64,000 bases of DNA, taken from the NCBI GenBank assembly GCA_947471505.1, contig CANIWM010000016.1, forward strand, positions 1 to 64,000. The letters are read 5' to 3'. The notes below the pieces were generated by a model. It ran no database searches. It was not told the origin of the DNA and worked only from the letters and a program-made list of their open reading frames with translations. The position numbers and the translations under genes were made by a program. The first letter of the stretch is position 1. Each line of letters begins with the position of its first letter. This document shows positions 1 to 9,524 of the stretch, piece by piece. The stretch is from Chthoniobacteraceae bacterium. Its GTDB lineage: Bacteria > Verrucomicrobiota > Verrucomicrobiia > Chthoniobacterales > Chthoniobacteraceae.

Positions 1-1
1 C

Positions 2-652
2 GGTCAACGCTGGAACCCGGCGTGGGAGCCGACGGGCTTCCCCGGTCAATCGACCGCAGTTCCCATGACGATGGACGAGCGCTTCACACTGCTCGACAGC
101 CTGAAGGATTACTTCACCGCTGTGCCGGCTAACGAGAGCGTGGACATGGGCGCGACGGCGGCGATCTGCCTCGCGGCGTGGACGGCGCTCTCGAACGCGC
201 GGCAGGCGGTGGCGAATGCGGAGTCGGCGCAGACGACGGCATTTGGCAATCGCACGACCGCCGAGAACGCCCTGCGCAAGCGGGTGCGCGGGCTGATTAA
301 CGAACTGGAGGGAGGACTCCTCCCCGACGACGATGCGCGGTGGGAGGACTTCGGCCTGAACATCCCGGCGAACCCGAGCGCGCCGGAGTCCGTGGCATCC
401 GTCACGCTCGCCCCCGCAAGCGCGAATCGTCTGGAAGTGACATGGCCGTACGCGGTGCGCGCGATTCGCTACATCATCGAGATCCTCATCGTCGGCGTGG
501 ACACGGAATGGCGCACCGGCGCGAACTCGAAAGACCTCACCGTCATTTTGAAAGGATTCACCGCCGGGCAGACCGTGAAGGTCCGCATCGTAGCCGCAAA
601 CGACGGCGGCAACGCAGCGCCGTGCCCGGAAGCGCAGGCGGTCGTTGCGTAG
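2..652 (+). CDS. Fibronectin type III-like domain protein (5' partial)
   Basis: The reading frame is open from base 2 with no stop, so the gene probably begins left of the window. The first ATG inside is at 65, with in-frame residues such as WNPAWEPTGFPG before it. Residues after that ATG form an alpha-helical segment (about 1-100) rich in Ala, with LRKRVRGLINEL and DDDARWEDFGLN. A C-terminal domain of about 85 residues reads like a fibronectin type III fold (NRLEVTWPY, TAGQTVKVRIVAANDGG). No signal peptide is visible because the N-terminus is missing. The role is unknown; a binding or surface role is only an inference from the FN3-like domain. The next gene is a small collagen-like protein on the same strand. 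Confidence 0.65.
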   Translation, partial: GQRWNPAWEPTGFPGQSTAVPMTMDERFTLLDSLKDYFTAVPANESVDMGATAAICLAAWTALSNARQAVANAESAQTTAFGNRTTAENALRKRVRGLINELEGGLLPDDDARWEDFGLNIPANPSAPESVASVTLAPASANRLEVTWPYAVRAIRYIIEILIVGVDTEWRTGANSKDLTVILKGFTAGQTVKVRIVAANDGGNAAPCPEAQAVVA

Positions 653-671
653 CGGAATCAAGACGATGTTG

Positions 672-732
672 TCCGCAGATTGCGCAGATGGACGCAGATA
701 TTTAATCGGCGAAAATCTGCGGAATCTGCGGA
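672..732. repeat. Palindromic intergenic repeat
   Basis: Two arms built from GCAGATT/AATCTGC units face each other: TCCGCAGATTGCGCAGAT at 672-689 and ATCTGCGGAATCTGCGGA at 715-732. Together they can form an imperfect hairpin in the gap between the FN3-like and collagen-like genes. It looks like a dispersed REP-type repeat and not a gene. No T-run follows, so an intrinsic terminator is less likely. Confidence 0.55.
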
Positions 733-750
733 CGAAACCAAACACACCAC

Positions 751-1047
751 ATGCCATTCGATCCTACAAAACCCGCCAACGGCTCGCCCAATTCCTCCGC
801 GGAAATGCGCGCGCAACTCACCGCGCTCAAAGCAGACATCGACGCAATCCCGGCAGGGCCTGCGGGTCCGGCGGGGCCGCCGGGGGAGGTGTCGAACGCG
901 ACGCTGGCGGCCCAGATCGCGGGGACGGCGCAAAACCCGAACGTCGGCACGTTTAACATCGCGCTGAGCGATCCGCCGACGCGGGCGGAGGTGCAGGCGA
1001 TCCTCGATTTTGTGAACGCGCTGGTGAATTCGCTGACGCGGGTGTAG
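751..1047 (+). CDS. Short collagen-like protein
   Basis: 98 residues. A central Gly-X-Y stretch (GPAGPAGPPGEV, about residues 36-47) is flanked by a helical N-terminal segment (AEMRAQLTALKADIDAI) and a C-terminal helix (RAEVQAILDFVNALVNSL). Short collagen-like triplets next to a helical trimerisation segment occur in bacterial and phage surface or fibre proteins; that this one trimerises is inference. No signal peptide is visible. A degenerate second copy of the C-terminal half lies immediately downstream, showing a local duplication. Function unknown. Confidence 0.6.
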   Translation: MPFDPTKPANGSPNSSAEMRAQLTALKADIDAIPAGPAGPAGPPGEVSNATLAAQIAGTAQNPNVGTFNIALSDPPTRAEVQAILDFVNALVNSLTRV

Positions 1048-1206
1048 CGGGGGCGCCGGGGGAGGTGCAGGTGATCAAAGGCGACGGCGCGGAATCCGAA
1101 CATGGTGTCGGATTTAGTGAGCACGCCCAGCGACCCGCCGACGTTTGACGATTTCCTTCAACTCATCCAGAAGGTGAATGAGTTGCTCGATGCGCTGCGG
1201 CGGTAG
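1048..1206 (+). pseudogene. Decayed duplicate of the collagen-like gene
   Basis: Just after the stop of the collagen-like gene the sequence again encodes GAPGEV. Then, in another frame, it encodes ATARNPN, SDPPTFDDFLQLIQKVNELL and a stop at 1204-1206. These match PPGEV, GTAQNPN and SDPPTRAEVQAILDFVNAL of the preceding gene in the same order. The two halves are out of frame with each other and no plausible start remains. This is a tandem duplicate that has lost its frame. Confidence 0.6.
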
Positions 1207-1272
1207 GGTTTTTTGAAATGAGAGGCGCATGAATGAGCCACGGGGACCTCACCGTCGAGGACCGCCCTGCGA

Positions 1273-1836
1273 CTAGACTCTCGGCTCACCTCCGGCCATC
1301 GACTGCCACTCCTCAGCAGTGAAGCGCGGGGTGATGTATTGCGGGCAGTTCCAGTCAAAGCTCACGGTCTCGATGAGAAAGAGGCGTTCGATTTTATCCG
1401 CGAGTTCCGGGGAGAGGCTGAGTTGTGCGGCGAGCTCGGGGTGTTCGCGGGCATCGAGGACGCGGGCGTGGCCGAGGATTTTCAGGCGGTCGCGGTTTGG
1501 GTAGTCCATGAGGAAAAGGGCGACGCGATCGTTGAGGTCGAGATGGCCCGTGGTGAGCATCTGGCGGTTTCCTTTGAAGTCGGCGAACCCGAGCAAGTGC
1601 GGCCCGAGGACTTTGAGAAAGCCCGCCGGCCCGCCCCGGTGCTGGATGTAGGGCCATCCGTCGGGATTGGTCGTGGCCATGTAGAAGCTGTCGCGCGCGG
1701 CGATGAAGGCTGCTTCGTCGTCGGTAAAAGGATCACGCTCGGGTGCCAACGCTACCGATTGGTGTTTGCCGAAGTATCGCTCCTGCGCGGCCTGGACGGT
1801 AGGCGTGAGCATGATTTGCATGAATTTTGCGGCCAT
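1273..1836 (-). CDS. Pyridoxamine 5'-phosphate oxidase-family FMN-binding protein
   Basis: 187 residues, one split-barrel domain. Family-like segments include FYMATTNPDGWPYIQHRGGPAGFLKV (about residues 51-76), where FMN-phosphate contacts are expected, and GNRQMLTTGHLDLNDRVALF (about 88-107). The C-terminal part (SFDWNCPQYITPRF) is typical of the uncharacterised pyridoxamine-5-phosphate-oxidase-like family and not of PdxH. It probably binds flavin and reduces an unknown substrate; this is family inference. It lies 6 bp downstream of the NTF2-like gene on the same strand, and with that gene and DUF5069 forms a probable small operon. Confidence 0.75.
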   Translation of the reverse strand: MAAKFMQIMLTPTVQAAQERYFGKHQSVALAPERDPFTDDEAAFIAARDSFYMATTNPDGWPYIQHRGGPAGFLKVLGPHLLGFADFKGNRQMLTTGHLDLNDRVALFLMDYPNRDRLKILGHARVLDAREHPELAAQLSLSPELADKIERLFLIETVSFDWNCPQYITPRFTAEEWQSMAGGEPRV

Positions 1837-1842
1837 GGTGTG

Positions 1843-2259
1843 TCAGTGGATTCGGCGCTCCGACTCGGCGATGGGCTGGTCGTTGATGCTGGCGTAACGC
1901 TTTGCCATATAGCCGTCGGCGTCGAACTCCCAGTTCTCATTTCCGTGGGCGCGCCACCATTGACCGGCGTCGTCGCGCCACTCGTATTCGAAGCGCACGG
2001 CAATGCGATTGCCGGTGAACGCCCACAGCGTTTTGCGCAGGCGATAGTCGTGTTCTTTCGCCCATTTGCGGCGGAGAAAGGCGACAACTTCCGCGCGTCC
2101 GTGCAGGAACTCGGCGCGGTTGCGCCACTCGGTGTCGGGCGTGTAGGCGAGCGAGACGCGCTCCGGGTCGCGCGAATTCCAGGCGTCCTCGGCGAGTTGC
2201 ACTTTTTGCCGCGCGGATTCTTCGGTGAAAGGCGGGAGCGGTGGGCGTGGCGGATTCAT
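1843..2259 (-). CDS. NTF2-like (DUF1348/SnoaL-type) protein
   Basis: 138 residues. The order [83 protein letters not shown] follows the DUF1348 family, a cone-shaped NTF2-like fold. No catalytic role is established for the family. The gene starts at 2259 just after the DUF5069 stop at 2263 and ends close to the PNPOx-like gene, so co-transcription is likely. Confidence 0.75.
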   Translation of the reverse strand: MNPPRPPLPPFTEESARQKVQLAEDAWNSRDPERVSLAYTPDTEWRNRAEFLHGRAEVVAFLRRKWAKEHDYRLRKTLWAFTGNRIAVRFEYEWRDDAGQWWRAHGNENWEFDADGYMAKRYASINDQPIAESERRIH

Positions 2260-2262
2260 CGT

Positions 2263-2706
2263 TCAAGCGGCCCCGCCAAAGCTGACGTGGTCGTCGGCAT
2301 CGAGGTAGTCCATGATGGTTTGCAGATCCGTGCGCGCGGGGTTGATGCGCTTCGCCTGCGCGGCGAACCACTCTAGATCCTCGGCCTCGCCAACGGGCAT
2401 CGTTTCGAGCCACGACGTCCACGAGCGAATCTCGTGCGGCGCGCGTTTCGGCGTTGCGTTCTCGTTGACCCAAACCAGCAGCGCCCAATCGCCCGCGCCG
2501 GTCTTCGCTTGCTCCAGAAGGGCATCCGGCGCGATGCCGGTGAAGGCGAAAAGGTGCTGGTCCATCGGGTTGTTGTATTTGTAGTCGCCGATTGTGCCGG
2601 CGAGCAATGCGCGGGCTTTGTCGATGACGCGGGCGAGCATGGCGTATCCGCCAAGGCGGACGCGCGGGCTGCGAGGCGGACGTTTTGTGAGGTCGAGTGT
2701 GTTCAT
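2263..2706 (-). CDS. DUF5069 domain protein
   Basis: 147 residues. It begins LDLTKRPPRSPRVRLGGYAML, the family's typical opening, followed by RVIDKARALLAGTIGDYKYN and a C-terminal TIMDYLDADDHVSFGG. DUF5069 is a soluble family of unknown function. A second member lies after gyrA in this window (32445-32888) with the same opening (RPPRSAKARLGGYALL) and the same ending (DLDDYVSYGG). First gene of a probable three-gene operon with the NTF2-like and PNPOx-like genes. Confidence 0.8.
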   Translation of the reverse strand: MNTLDLTKRPPRSPRVRLGGYAMLARVIDKARALLAGTIGDYKYNNPMDQHLFAFTGIAPDALLEQAKTGAGDWALLVWVNENATPKRAPHEIRSWTSWLETMPVGEAEDLEWFAAQAKRINPARTDLQTIMDYLDADDHVSFGGAA

Positions 2707-2726
2707 GGTGTGTGGATTGGATTGGT

Positions 2727-2954
2727 TCAGTGGAGAAGGAATGCGAACGCTCCCGTGAGCAGTGCGACGTGCGCCCAGATGACGAGCGCCTGCATTTTGC
2801 CGTATGAGCGCGAACTGCTGTTTTCGCTCGGCATTTCCGCATCAGGGCCGAAGAGACGGTCGGCGTTTTTGAGCAAAAAGACGCCCGCGACGAGCGTGCC
2901 GAGGAAAGCCAGGACGAAGACGAAGTGGATGAATGCGGAAGCGTTGGATTGCAT
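2727..2954 (-). CDS. Small two-helix membrane protein
   Basis: I chose the start at 2954 (MQSNASAFIHFVF), giving 75 residues; an in-frame start at 3011 would add 19 residues of poor character. Two hydrophobic segments (FIHFVFVLAFLGTLVAGVFL and ALVIWAHVALLTGAFAFLL) flank a polar loop (KNADRLFGPDAEMPSENSSS). No family recognised. It lies upstream of the DUF5069 operon on the same strand. Confidence 0.5.
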   Translation of the reverse strand: MQSNASAFIHFVFVLAFLGTLVAGVFLLKNADRLFGPDAEMPSENSSSRSYGKMQALVIWAHVALLTGAFAFLLH

Positions 2955-4687
2955 ACCGATCCTCTTTATCACTACACGTGCCACGGCCTCCGGAATGGAA
3001 AACCGGCGCACCCTACAGAGAAAGAGGACCGTTTCGAGTGCTCGGCGAGGCGCTACGACATCTCGTTACTTACGATTACTCGTTGCTTCGAGGAACGGTT
3101 TCTCGTAGTTCCGGGCAAGTGAACTGCGCCGACTTCCCAAAGATCATGGTCTCAATGGCCCAAAACCGAACACTGCCCGAAGTGCTCGGCTCTATCGTCA
3201 GTGGAATCGCCAAGTGCGAGCACGTCGCGCTCGCCCGGATTTGGCTGCTGAATCCCGGCGACCTTTGCTCCACGTGCCGGTTCCGCGAAGAATGTCCCGA
3301 CCAGACGCGCTGCCTGCATCTCGTCGCCAGCGCGGGCACTTCCACCGACCCGGACCGCGACCACACGCGGACCGACGGAACATTTCGCCGGTTCCCGCTC
3401 GGCGTGCGGAAAATCGGGCAAATTGCGAAGAGCGGGCAGCCGCTGCTCCTCGCCGGCGTTCACGGCTCGGAGGCATGGATTGCAGACCGCGAATGGTTTT
3501 CGCACGAACGAGTCCAGACCTTCGCCGGTCATCCGCTCGTCTTTCGCGGCGAAGTGCTCGGCGTGCTCGCGATATTCGACCGCTTGTTGCTCGACGCTGC
3601 CGACTTCGAATGGCTGCGCATCTTCGCCGACCACGCCGCCGTGAGCATCGCCAATGCGAACGCGTTCGAGGAAATCGCATTTCTCAAAGAGCGGCTCGAA
3701 GAAGAAATCAACTACCTCCGCGAAGAAGTCACCGCCCAGCGCGGCGCCAGCGAAATCATCGGAGACAGCCCCGCGCTTCGCAAAATGCTCCAGCAAATCG
3801 ACCTCGTCGCGCCGACCGATGCCACCGTGCTCATCACCGGCGAAAGCGGCACCGGCAAGGAACTCATCGCCCGCGGAATCCACGAACGCAGCCCGCGCAA
3901 TGGACGGCCGCTCGTCACCGTGAACTGCGGTGCCGTGCCGGAGTCGCTGTTCTAGAGCGAGTTCTTCGGACACGTCCGCGGCGCGTTCACCGGAGCGCTC
4001 CGCGACAAAGCCGGGCGCTTCGAACTCGCCGATGGCGGCACGCTTTTCCTCGATGAAATCGGCGAAGTCCCACTCCCGATGCAGGCCAAACTCCTGCGTG
4101 TTCTGCAAGAGCAGGAAATCGAGCGCGTCGGCGACACCCGGACGCGCAAAGTGAACGTCCGCATCCTCGCCGCCACGAACCGCGACCTCCGCGCCGAAGT
4201 CGCCGCCGGGCGCTTCCGGCAGGATCTCTTTTACCGGCTCAGCGTCTTCCCCATCGAGAGCCCGCCGCTGCGCGAACGACGCGACGACATTCCCACGCTC
4301 GCCGAACACTTCATCCGCACCGCTGCAAAACGCATGAACCGCCGCCCGCCCAAACTCAGCGCTGCCGCCGCCCGCGAACTCGCCGCGCAACATTGGCCCG
4401 GCAACGTCCGCGAACTGCAAAACGCCATCGAACGCGCAGTCATCCTCGCGCAAAACGGCCCACTGGTTTTCGACGCCCCCGCTGCTCCGAGCCCCAAGCC
4501 CGCACTTGAAAACGCAACCGTCTTCACTCGCACCGACCTCAAACAACGCGAGCGTGAAAGCATTACCGCCGCCCTCGCACAAACCGCCGGAAAAATCTTC
4601 GGTCCCGACGGCGCCGCCGCGCTCCTCCACATGAAACCCACCACCCTCGCCTCACGGATCAAAGCACTCGGCCTGCGGCGCATGTAG
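2933..4687 (+). pseudogene. Sigma-54-dependent transcriptional activator, interrupted by an in-frame TAG
   Basis: One continuous frame encodes a GAF-like sensor, an AAA+ sigma-54 domain and a C-terminal Fis-type helix-turn-helix, but TAG at 3953-3955 stops it between Walker A (GESGTGKE) and GAFTGA. The codon stands where the family has Glu (ESLFESELFGH), so one G-to-T change explains it. After the stop the same frame continues intact: VRGAFTGA, Walker [27 protein letters not shown] and the [21 protein letters not shown]. The sensor has a Cys cluster (CSTCRFREECPDQTRC). The start is uncertain: ATG 2933, GTG 3119 or ATG 3146. The rest of the gene shows no decay, so the lesion is recent, a sequencing error, or read through. 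If real, the truncated 340-residue product lacks sigma-54 contact and DNA binding. Confidence 0.85.
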
Positions 4688-4727
4688 TGGCGTCAGGCTT
4701 TCCGAAGAGTCTATCGGTTTGAAATGA

Positions 4728-5708
4728 CTATAGCGCTGGGCCGTTGGCGATGATCTCGACCGGTCGAACGCGGGCGATTTCGACCGAACAGTGCGCCCGC
4801 ACAGAAATCGCAGAGGCCACGGTGCCGAATGCTCCACCCTCTGGATGCTGTGTGCCCGACGCGCCTACGAAAATGCAGTCGGCCTTCCACTCGTCCGCCC
4901 ACGAAAGGAGCGTGTGCTTTGGCGAACCGATGAGCGTGTGAGCTTCGGAGTTGATGCCTGCGGCATGAAGTTTCTGGTGGGCGCTCTCGGCGGCTTTCTC
5001 CAGCCATGCGAGCCTTTGATCCCGCTCGTGCCCCGGCTCGCGCAGTCGCATCCGCAGCCATTCATCCGAGTATTCCCCGGCGAAGTCCTGGCCGATTCCG
5101 AAGGGGCTCTCGATGACGCTAACCGCCGCCACGACGGTGCCGGTCGGCCACTCGCGAGCGAGGACCGCATTCACCGCAACAGTCGACGCCTCCGAGCCAT
5201 CCACGGCGACGACCACGCGAGGCCCGACGCCAAACGGTGGATGCGGACGGCAAATGTGGACCGAGCATTTTGCCTCCGCTGCAACCTTGTGCGAAACACT
5301 GCCGAGGAAGAAACGCCCGACGAGCGAGCGGCTGTGCGAGCCGATAAAGATGACGTCCGCATCGAGATCCGCGGCCTGTCGATTGATAGCGCGCGCGACG
5401 GAATCTACCATTCCCACGCAGCTCACTTTCCAAGACGGGAAAGCCGCGCGGAGCTGCTCCGCTCCTTTCGCAGCGGTGTCGTCGGCCTTGACGATCAACT
5501 GCGCCTTTACCTCCTCCGCACTTGGCAGTGCCGGCAAGACCGGGGGGATGGGTGCCCACATTCCCGGTTCCACGAGGGGAAGCACAAACGGCTCTTCCAC
5601 AGCGATGATGTGCGCATTTAATCGCGCCGGGAGACCGACGTGGCGAAGTTCGGTGACGATAGAGTCGGCGCACGCAGAGCCGTCGTAGGCGATGAGGATT
5701 GTCTTCAT
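4728..5708 (-). CDS. Tandem universal stress protein (two UspA domains)
   Basis: 326 residues with two UspA folds. Domain 1 (about 1-155) begins KTILIAYDGSACADSI and has the ATP-binding signature as GSHSRSLVGRFFLGSVSHKV. Domain 2 (about 163-315) begins PRVVVAVDGSEASTVAVNAV and ends with a weaker signature, GASGTQHPEGGAFGTVASAI. Usp proteins bind ATP and help cells survive stress; the exact role is unknown. The first signature is intact, so at least domain 1 should bind ATP. Divergently transcribed from the AAA_28 gene at 5862. Confidence 0.9.
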   Translation of the reverse strand: MKTILIAYDGSACADSIVTELRHVGLPARLNAHIIAVEEPFVLPLVEPGMWAPIPPVLPALPSAEEVKAQLIVKADDTAAKGAEQLRAAFPSWKVSCVGMVDSVARAINRQAADLDADVIFIGSHSRSLVGRFFLGSVSHKVAAEAKCSVHICRPHPPFGVGPRVVVAVDGSEASTVAVNAVLAREWPTGTVVAAVSVIESPFGIGQDFAGEYSDEWLRMRLREPGHERDQRLAWLEKAAESAHQKLHAAGINSEAHTLIGSPKHTLLSWADEWKADCIFVGASGTQHPEGGAFGTVASAISVRAHCSVEIARVRPVEIIANGPAL

Positions 5709-5861
5709 GGCTCACACAGTATCCGGGTTCGCGGTGAATGCACTCTCCATTGATTGCCAAGATTCCCACCTCCCTTTGCCACCTAATCTGAACAAGGAGC
5801 GGTCGCACATCGGCAACTATTGGCGGGCGCAGTCGGCCACCGCGTGACACGATGCGCCGCT

Positions 5862-6491
5862 ATGAAAAACAAACACCATCACTCGGATTGCTGTCGCATC
5901 GTCGTCACCGGCGGTCCCGGCGGCGGCAAAACTACGGCTGCCGATTTGTTCCGGCGCGAGATTGGCGACCGCGTCGTTATCGTTCCCGAAGCGGCGACGA
6001 TTCTTTTTCAAGGAGGGTTCCCGCGCTCGCCCAAGCCGCTGGCTCAGCGATTCGCGCAGACTGCAATCTTCCATGTGCAGCGGCATCTCGAAGACGTGCA
6101 GGCGGCGCTTTATCCCGATCGCACGCTACTCTGCGACCGGGGAACGATCGACGGCGCAGCGTATTGGCCGGGTGAGCCGGGCGACTACTTCGCCGCTGTC
6201 GGCACTACGCATGAGGCCGAACTCCGGCGCTACGATGCCGTGATCTTCTTCGAATCCGCAGCGGTCGGAGGCTCTTCCATCGAGGGCGGGAATCCCGTGC
6301 GCAACGAGTCCATCGAGGAAGCCGTTGTTCTTGATGCAAAGCTGCGGCGGCTCTGGGCACCGCACCCGCAATTCGTCCTCGTGTCGCACAATCCGTCGTT
6401 CTTCAAAAAGATCAGCTTCGGCCTTGCCGCCCTGGAAAGTATGGTCGCGCGGCTCACCGCAAACCCCGCGAAACGAAAACGCACCCGATAG
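5862..6491 (+). CDS. AAA_28-type P-loop NTPase/kinase
   Basis: About 209 residues from ATG 5862 (MKNKHHHSDCCRIVVTGG); an in-frame start at 5820 is possible but less likely. The Walker A motif is GGPGGGKTT near the N-terminus. A Walker B-like LLCDRGTIDGAAYWPG follows, then a long lid region (ELRRYDAVIFFES). This matches the AAA_28 family, predicted nucleoside-triphosphate kinases related to thymidylate kinase and TTD14. The substrate is unknown. Transcribed away from the universal stress gene. Confidence 0.75.
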   Translation: MKNKHHHSDCCRIVVTGGPGGGKTTAADLFRREIGDRVVIVPEAATILFQGGFPRSPKPLAQRFAQTAIFHVQRHLEDVQAALYPDRTLLCDRGTIDGAAYWPGEPGDYFAAVGTTHEAELRRYDAVIFFESAAVGGSSIEGGNPVRNESIEEAVVLDAKLRRLWAPHPQFVLVSHNPSFFKKISFGLAALESMVARLTANPAKRKRTR

Positions 6492-6500
6492 CGCTCGGTT

Positions 6501-9500
6501 TCAGTTCAAATACGCGAACTCGTTCGTCGAAAGGAGCGCCTGGCAGAAGTCGGCGAGCGCTTTCTCTTTTCCAGCGGGCAGTCCGTGCTGGATGAATGTG
6601 ACGGCGGCTTGCAGCTCGGTGGCGTGGGGCTCGCGGCTGAGGGCGATGGCGTAGGCGTGCTTTACGATTGCTGGCAGGTCGTCGTCTTTGCCCACTCGCT
6701 GCGCGAATGCGGTGGCCCATTTGCGGATTTGCGGGCTGTTCATCAGCAGCAGTGCTTGCGGGGCCACGGTCGTGGTGGGGCGACTACCTTGGCTGCTGAG
6801 CGGCTCGGGCGCGTCGAAGACGACCATGGAGTTCACGAGCTGGCTGCGTTTTACGCGGAAATAGATGCTCCTCCGCAGGCTGGCCTCGTCGAGCGTGCCC
6901 GCGCCAAACATCGTCGTATCGAGCAGGCCCGATGCGGCCAGCGCGCTGTCGCGGACGGCCTCGCCTTCGAGGCGGCGCGGGATGCGGCGCATAAAGAACA
7001 CGTTCTCCAAGTCGGCGGCGGTCTTCGCGGCGTCGGCGATGCTGCTCTGCCGATAGGCGGCGCTCGTCATGATGATGCGATGGAGCGGCTTGAGCTTCCA
7101 GCCGCCACGCAGGAGTTCGCCGGCGAGCCAATCGAGCAGCTCGGGATGCGTGGGGAGCGCGCCGGTTTTGCCGAAGTCATTGGGCGTCGCGACGATGCCG
7201 CGCCCGAAGTGCTGCTGCCACACGCGGTTCGCGGCGACGCGGGCCATGAGCGTGCCGCCGCCGTGCTCCACATCGGTGAGCCAGTTGGCGAGGACGTGAC
7301 GCCGCCCGGAGTATTTCGCACCAGCGGGCGGGGTCCACTTCCAGCGGTCGGTGTTCGTGTCTCGGCAGAGGATTTGCAGGAAGCTCTGCTGGGCGACGGC
7401 TTGCTTTTGGTTCGTGTCGCCTCGCTTCAAAATGTGCGTCTCGGGCAGGAAGGGTGCGCCTTGCGAGTGCATGACGATGGGCGTGTAGCCCTCGGCGCAG
7501 ACCATCACGGGCGTGGTGCCCTTCGGCGCGGCTTTGTCGTGCTCGGCGACTTTGGCGTTGAGCTTTTTGAGCGTGTCGTCGCGCTCTTTCCACCATGCGA
7601 ACAGCGTCTCCGCCTCGGCTGGTGCGAGCGGGGAATGCGCGCGAATCTTCGGCTCCAGTGCGGCGATATTCGCGGGGAGGCTCTGCGATTTCAGCGAAGG
7701 CGCGTCGCCCGTGAAAATGCCCAGCCGGGGACGCCCGATGCAGTGCGCGGTGTTCACGGCAAACTCCAGCGTCACCGTGAGCTTCGCGCCGCCTTCGAGG
7801 TCGAGCGGCTCGGCGAAGGTGAACGCCGCCGCTTGGTCCTTGCCGATGCCGCCCGCATCCACTGCCCAGCCCGTGCTCGGCTGCGCGTCGAGCGATGAGG
7901 CCACGGAAAGCGAGCCCGTGTTTTGCTGATGCGTCGCCTCTGCCGCCGAGAGCTTCACCTCCCGCGCCCCGCCGCCCGCCAGCGGAGTCGCGCTCACCGT
8001 GATGCGGCTCAGCGCGAAGTTCCCGTTGCTCGCACGCCCTGGGCCTTTCGATGGGAACGACTCGTGCGTGAGCGCCTCCAGTTTGATACCCGTGATTTGC
8101 CGCGCCCTCGTCGTCGTGGTGAGCGTGTAAGTATCCGCCGCCGGGTTCGCCCCGCTGGCCAGCCACGAGCCATCCTTGAGGTCCGTGAATGTCGCGCCGC
8201 CGCGCGCCGTGATGCTGTCGAGCACCGCAACTTGCACCGCGCCTTTCGGCAGCTCGGCCTTGGCGATCCACGCATCCAGTTTCGGGCGCAGCTCCTTTTC
8301 ATAAACAGCGACTTTTGACAGCAGCTCCGCGCGCTTCTGCTCGTGCTCCGTCTTCGCTTTCGCAGCAGCAGCCGAGTCGAGAACGAGGTCCACATTACTC
8401 CGCACCGTCGTCGTGAAAGTGGAGAGCATCTGGTAATAATCTTTCGTCGGGATCGGGTCGAACTTGTGGTCGTGGCATCGCGCGCAGCCCACCGTCAGCC
8501 CCAGGAACGCGCTGCCCGTCGTAGCCAACATATCATCGAGCGCATCGTAGCGCGTGCGCTCCACTTCGTTCGCCGTAATCTGCGTGGGGAAGACGCCTGC
8601 GCCGAGAAAGCCCGTCGCCATCATCGCCTCAGTGTTGCCCGGCGCGAACTCATCGCCCGCAAGCTGCCAGCGCGCAAACTCGTCGAACGGCATATCCGCA
8701 TTCGCCGCGCGGATCACAAAATCGCGGAAGTGAAAAGCGTGCGGCCGATCATAGTCGTGCTCAAAGCCACTGCTCTCCGCAAAGCGCGCCACATCCAGCC
8801 ACTGCCGCGCCCACCGCTCGCCATAGCGGGGCGACTCCAGCAGCCGAGCGACCACCTTTTCCCAAGCATCCGGCGACGAGTCCGCGAGAAAAGCCGCCAC
8901 TTCCTCCGGCGACGGCGGCAGCCCCGTGAGGTCCAGCGTCGCCCGGCGGATGAGCGTCCACTTTTCCGCCTCCGGCGAAAACGTGATCCCCTTCCCTGCC
9001 GCCTTCGCTTTTAGAAAAGCATCCACCGGATGACCCGCTCCCGGCGGCTTCTCCGCGTGCAGCGGGAGGAACGCCCACCACTTCCGGTCGTCCTCCGACA
9101 CCACCGATTTATCCCGCACCACCGCGCCCGCCACGAGCGGCGCATCATACGGCGCACCGAGGTCAATCCACGCCGCCACCTTGGCGATCACCTCGTCGGA
9201 AAGGCGCGGCTTTTTCTCCGGCATATGCGGCTCTTCGTCGTGGCGCATCAACTTCAACATCGGGCTCTCGGCGGAGGAGAACGGCTTGATCGCCAAATCA
9301 TCTTTTCCCCCGCGCAACAGCGCCTCCCGCGTCGCCATATTGAAGTCCCCTTTCGTTTTTTCCCCGCCGTGGCACTTCACGCAATTCTCCTTCAAAATCC
9401 CCGCCACTTCCTTGCGAAACAGCTCCAGACCACGCCCCATCCGCTCCGCATGATCCGGCGGCACCGCCTGCTGCGCCGAAAGCGAGAGAGTCATCGCGAA

Positions 9501-9524
9501 AAACACTGGATAGATTCGATTCAT
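6501..9524 (-). CDS. PSD1/DUF1553 cytochrome c protein (orphan)
   Basis: 1007 residues. It has a signal peptide ([20 protein letters not shown]) and a Planctomycete-type cytochrome C domain with the heme motif CVKCH near residue 49. DUF1549/PSCyt2 (about 150-360) includes [20 protein letters not shown] and [15 protein letters not shown], a second CxxCH. A middle jelly-roll-like region follows, then DUF1553/PSD1 (about 720-980; [17 protein letters not shown]). Such proteins are large, exported and usually encoded next to a DUF1501 partner. Here none is adjacent: the neighbours are the convergent NTPase and the divergent peptide operon. Substrate unknown; links to sulfated polysaccharide catabolism are only inferred in the family. 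Confidence 0.9.
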   Translation of the reverse strand: MNRIYPVFFAMTLSLSAQQAVPPDHAERMGRGLELFRKEVAGILKENCVKCHGGEKTKGDFNMATREALLRGGKDDLAIKPFSSAESPMLKLMRHDEEPHMPEKKPRLSDEVIAKVAAWIDLGAPYDAPLVAGAVVRDKSVVSEDDRKWWAFLPLHAEKPPGAGHPVDAFLKAKAAGKGITFSPEAEKWTLIRRATLDLTGLPPSPEEVAAFLADSSPDAWEKVVARLLESPRYGERWARQWLDVARFAESSGFEHDYDRPHAFHFRDFVIRAANADMPFDEFARWQLAGDEFAPGNTEAMMATGFLGAGVFPTQITANEVERTRYDALDDMLATTGSAFLGLTVGCARCHDHKFDPIPTKDYYQMLSTFTTTVRSNVDLVLDSAAAAKAKTEHEQKRAELLSKVAVYEKELRPKLDAWIAKAELPKGAVQVAVLDSITARGGATFTDLKDGSWLASGANPAADTYTLTTTTRARQITGIKLEALTHESFPSKGPGRASNGNFALSRITVSATPLAGGGAREVKLSAAEATHQQNTGSLSVASSLDAQPSTGWAVDAGGIGKDQAAAFTFAEPLDLEGGAKLTVTLEFAVNTAHCIGRPRLGIFTGDAPSLKSQSLPANIAALEPKIRAHSPLAPAEAETLFAWWKERDDTLKKLNAKVAEHDKAAPKGTTPVMVCAEGYTPIVMHSQGAPFLPETHILKRGDTNQKQAVAQQSFLQILCRDTNTDRWKWTPPAGAKYSGRRHVLANWLTDVEHGGGTLMARVAANRVWQQHFGRGIVATPNDFGKTGALPTHPELLDWLAGELLRGGWKLKPLHRIIMTSAAYRQSSIADAAKTAADLENVFFMRRIPRRLEGEAVRDSALAASGLLDTTMFGAGTLDEASLRRSIYFRVKRSQLVNSMVVFDAPEPLSSQGSRPTTTVAPQALLLMNSPQIRKWATAFAQRVGKDDDLPAIVKHAYAIALSREPHATELQAAVTFIQHGLPAGKEKALADFCQALLSTNEFAYLN

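Noticed and set aside
3953-3955. Pyrrolysine or other recoded TAG
   Set aside because: No supporting genes or structure are visible in the window; the residue expected there is an ordinary Glu.
3152-4630. 492-codon frame opposite the sigma-54 activator
   Set aside because: Shadow frame; the activator on the plus strand carries all the conserved motifs.
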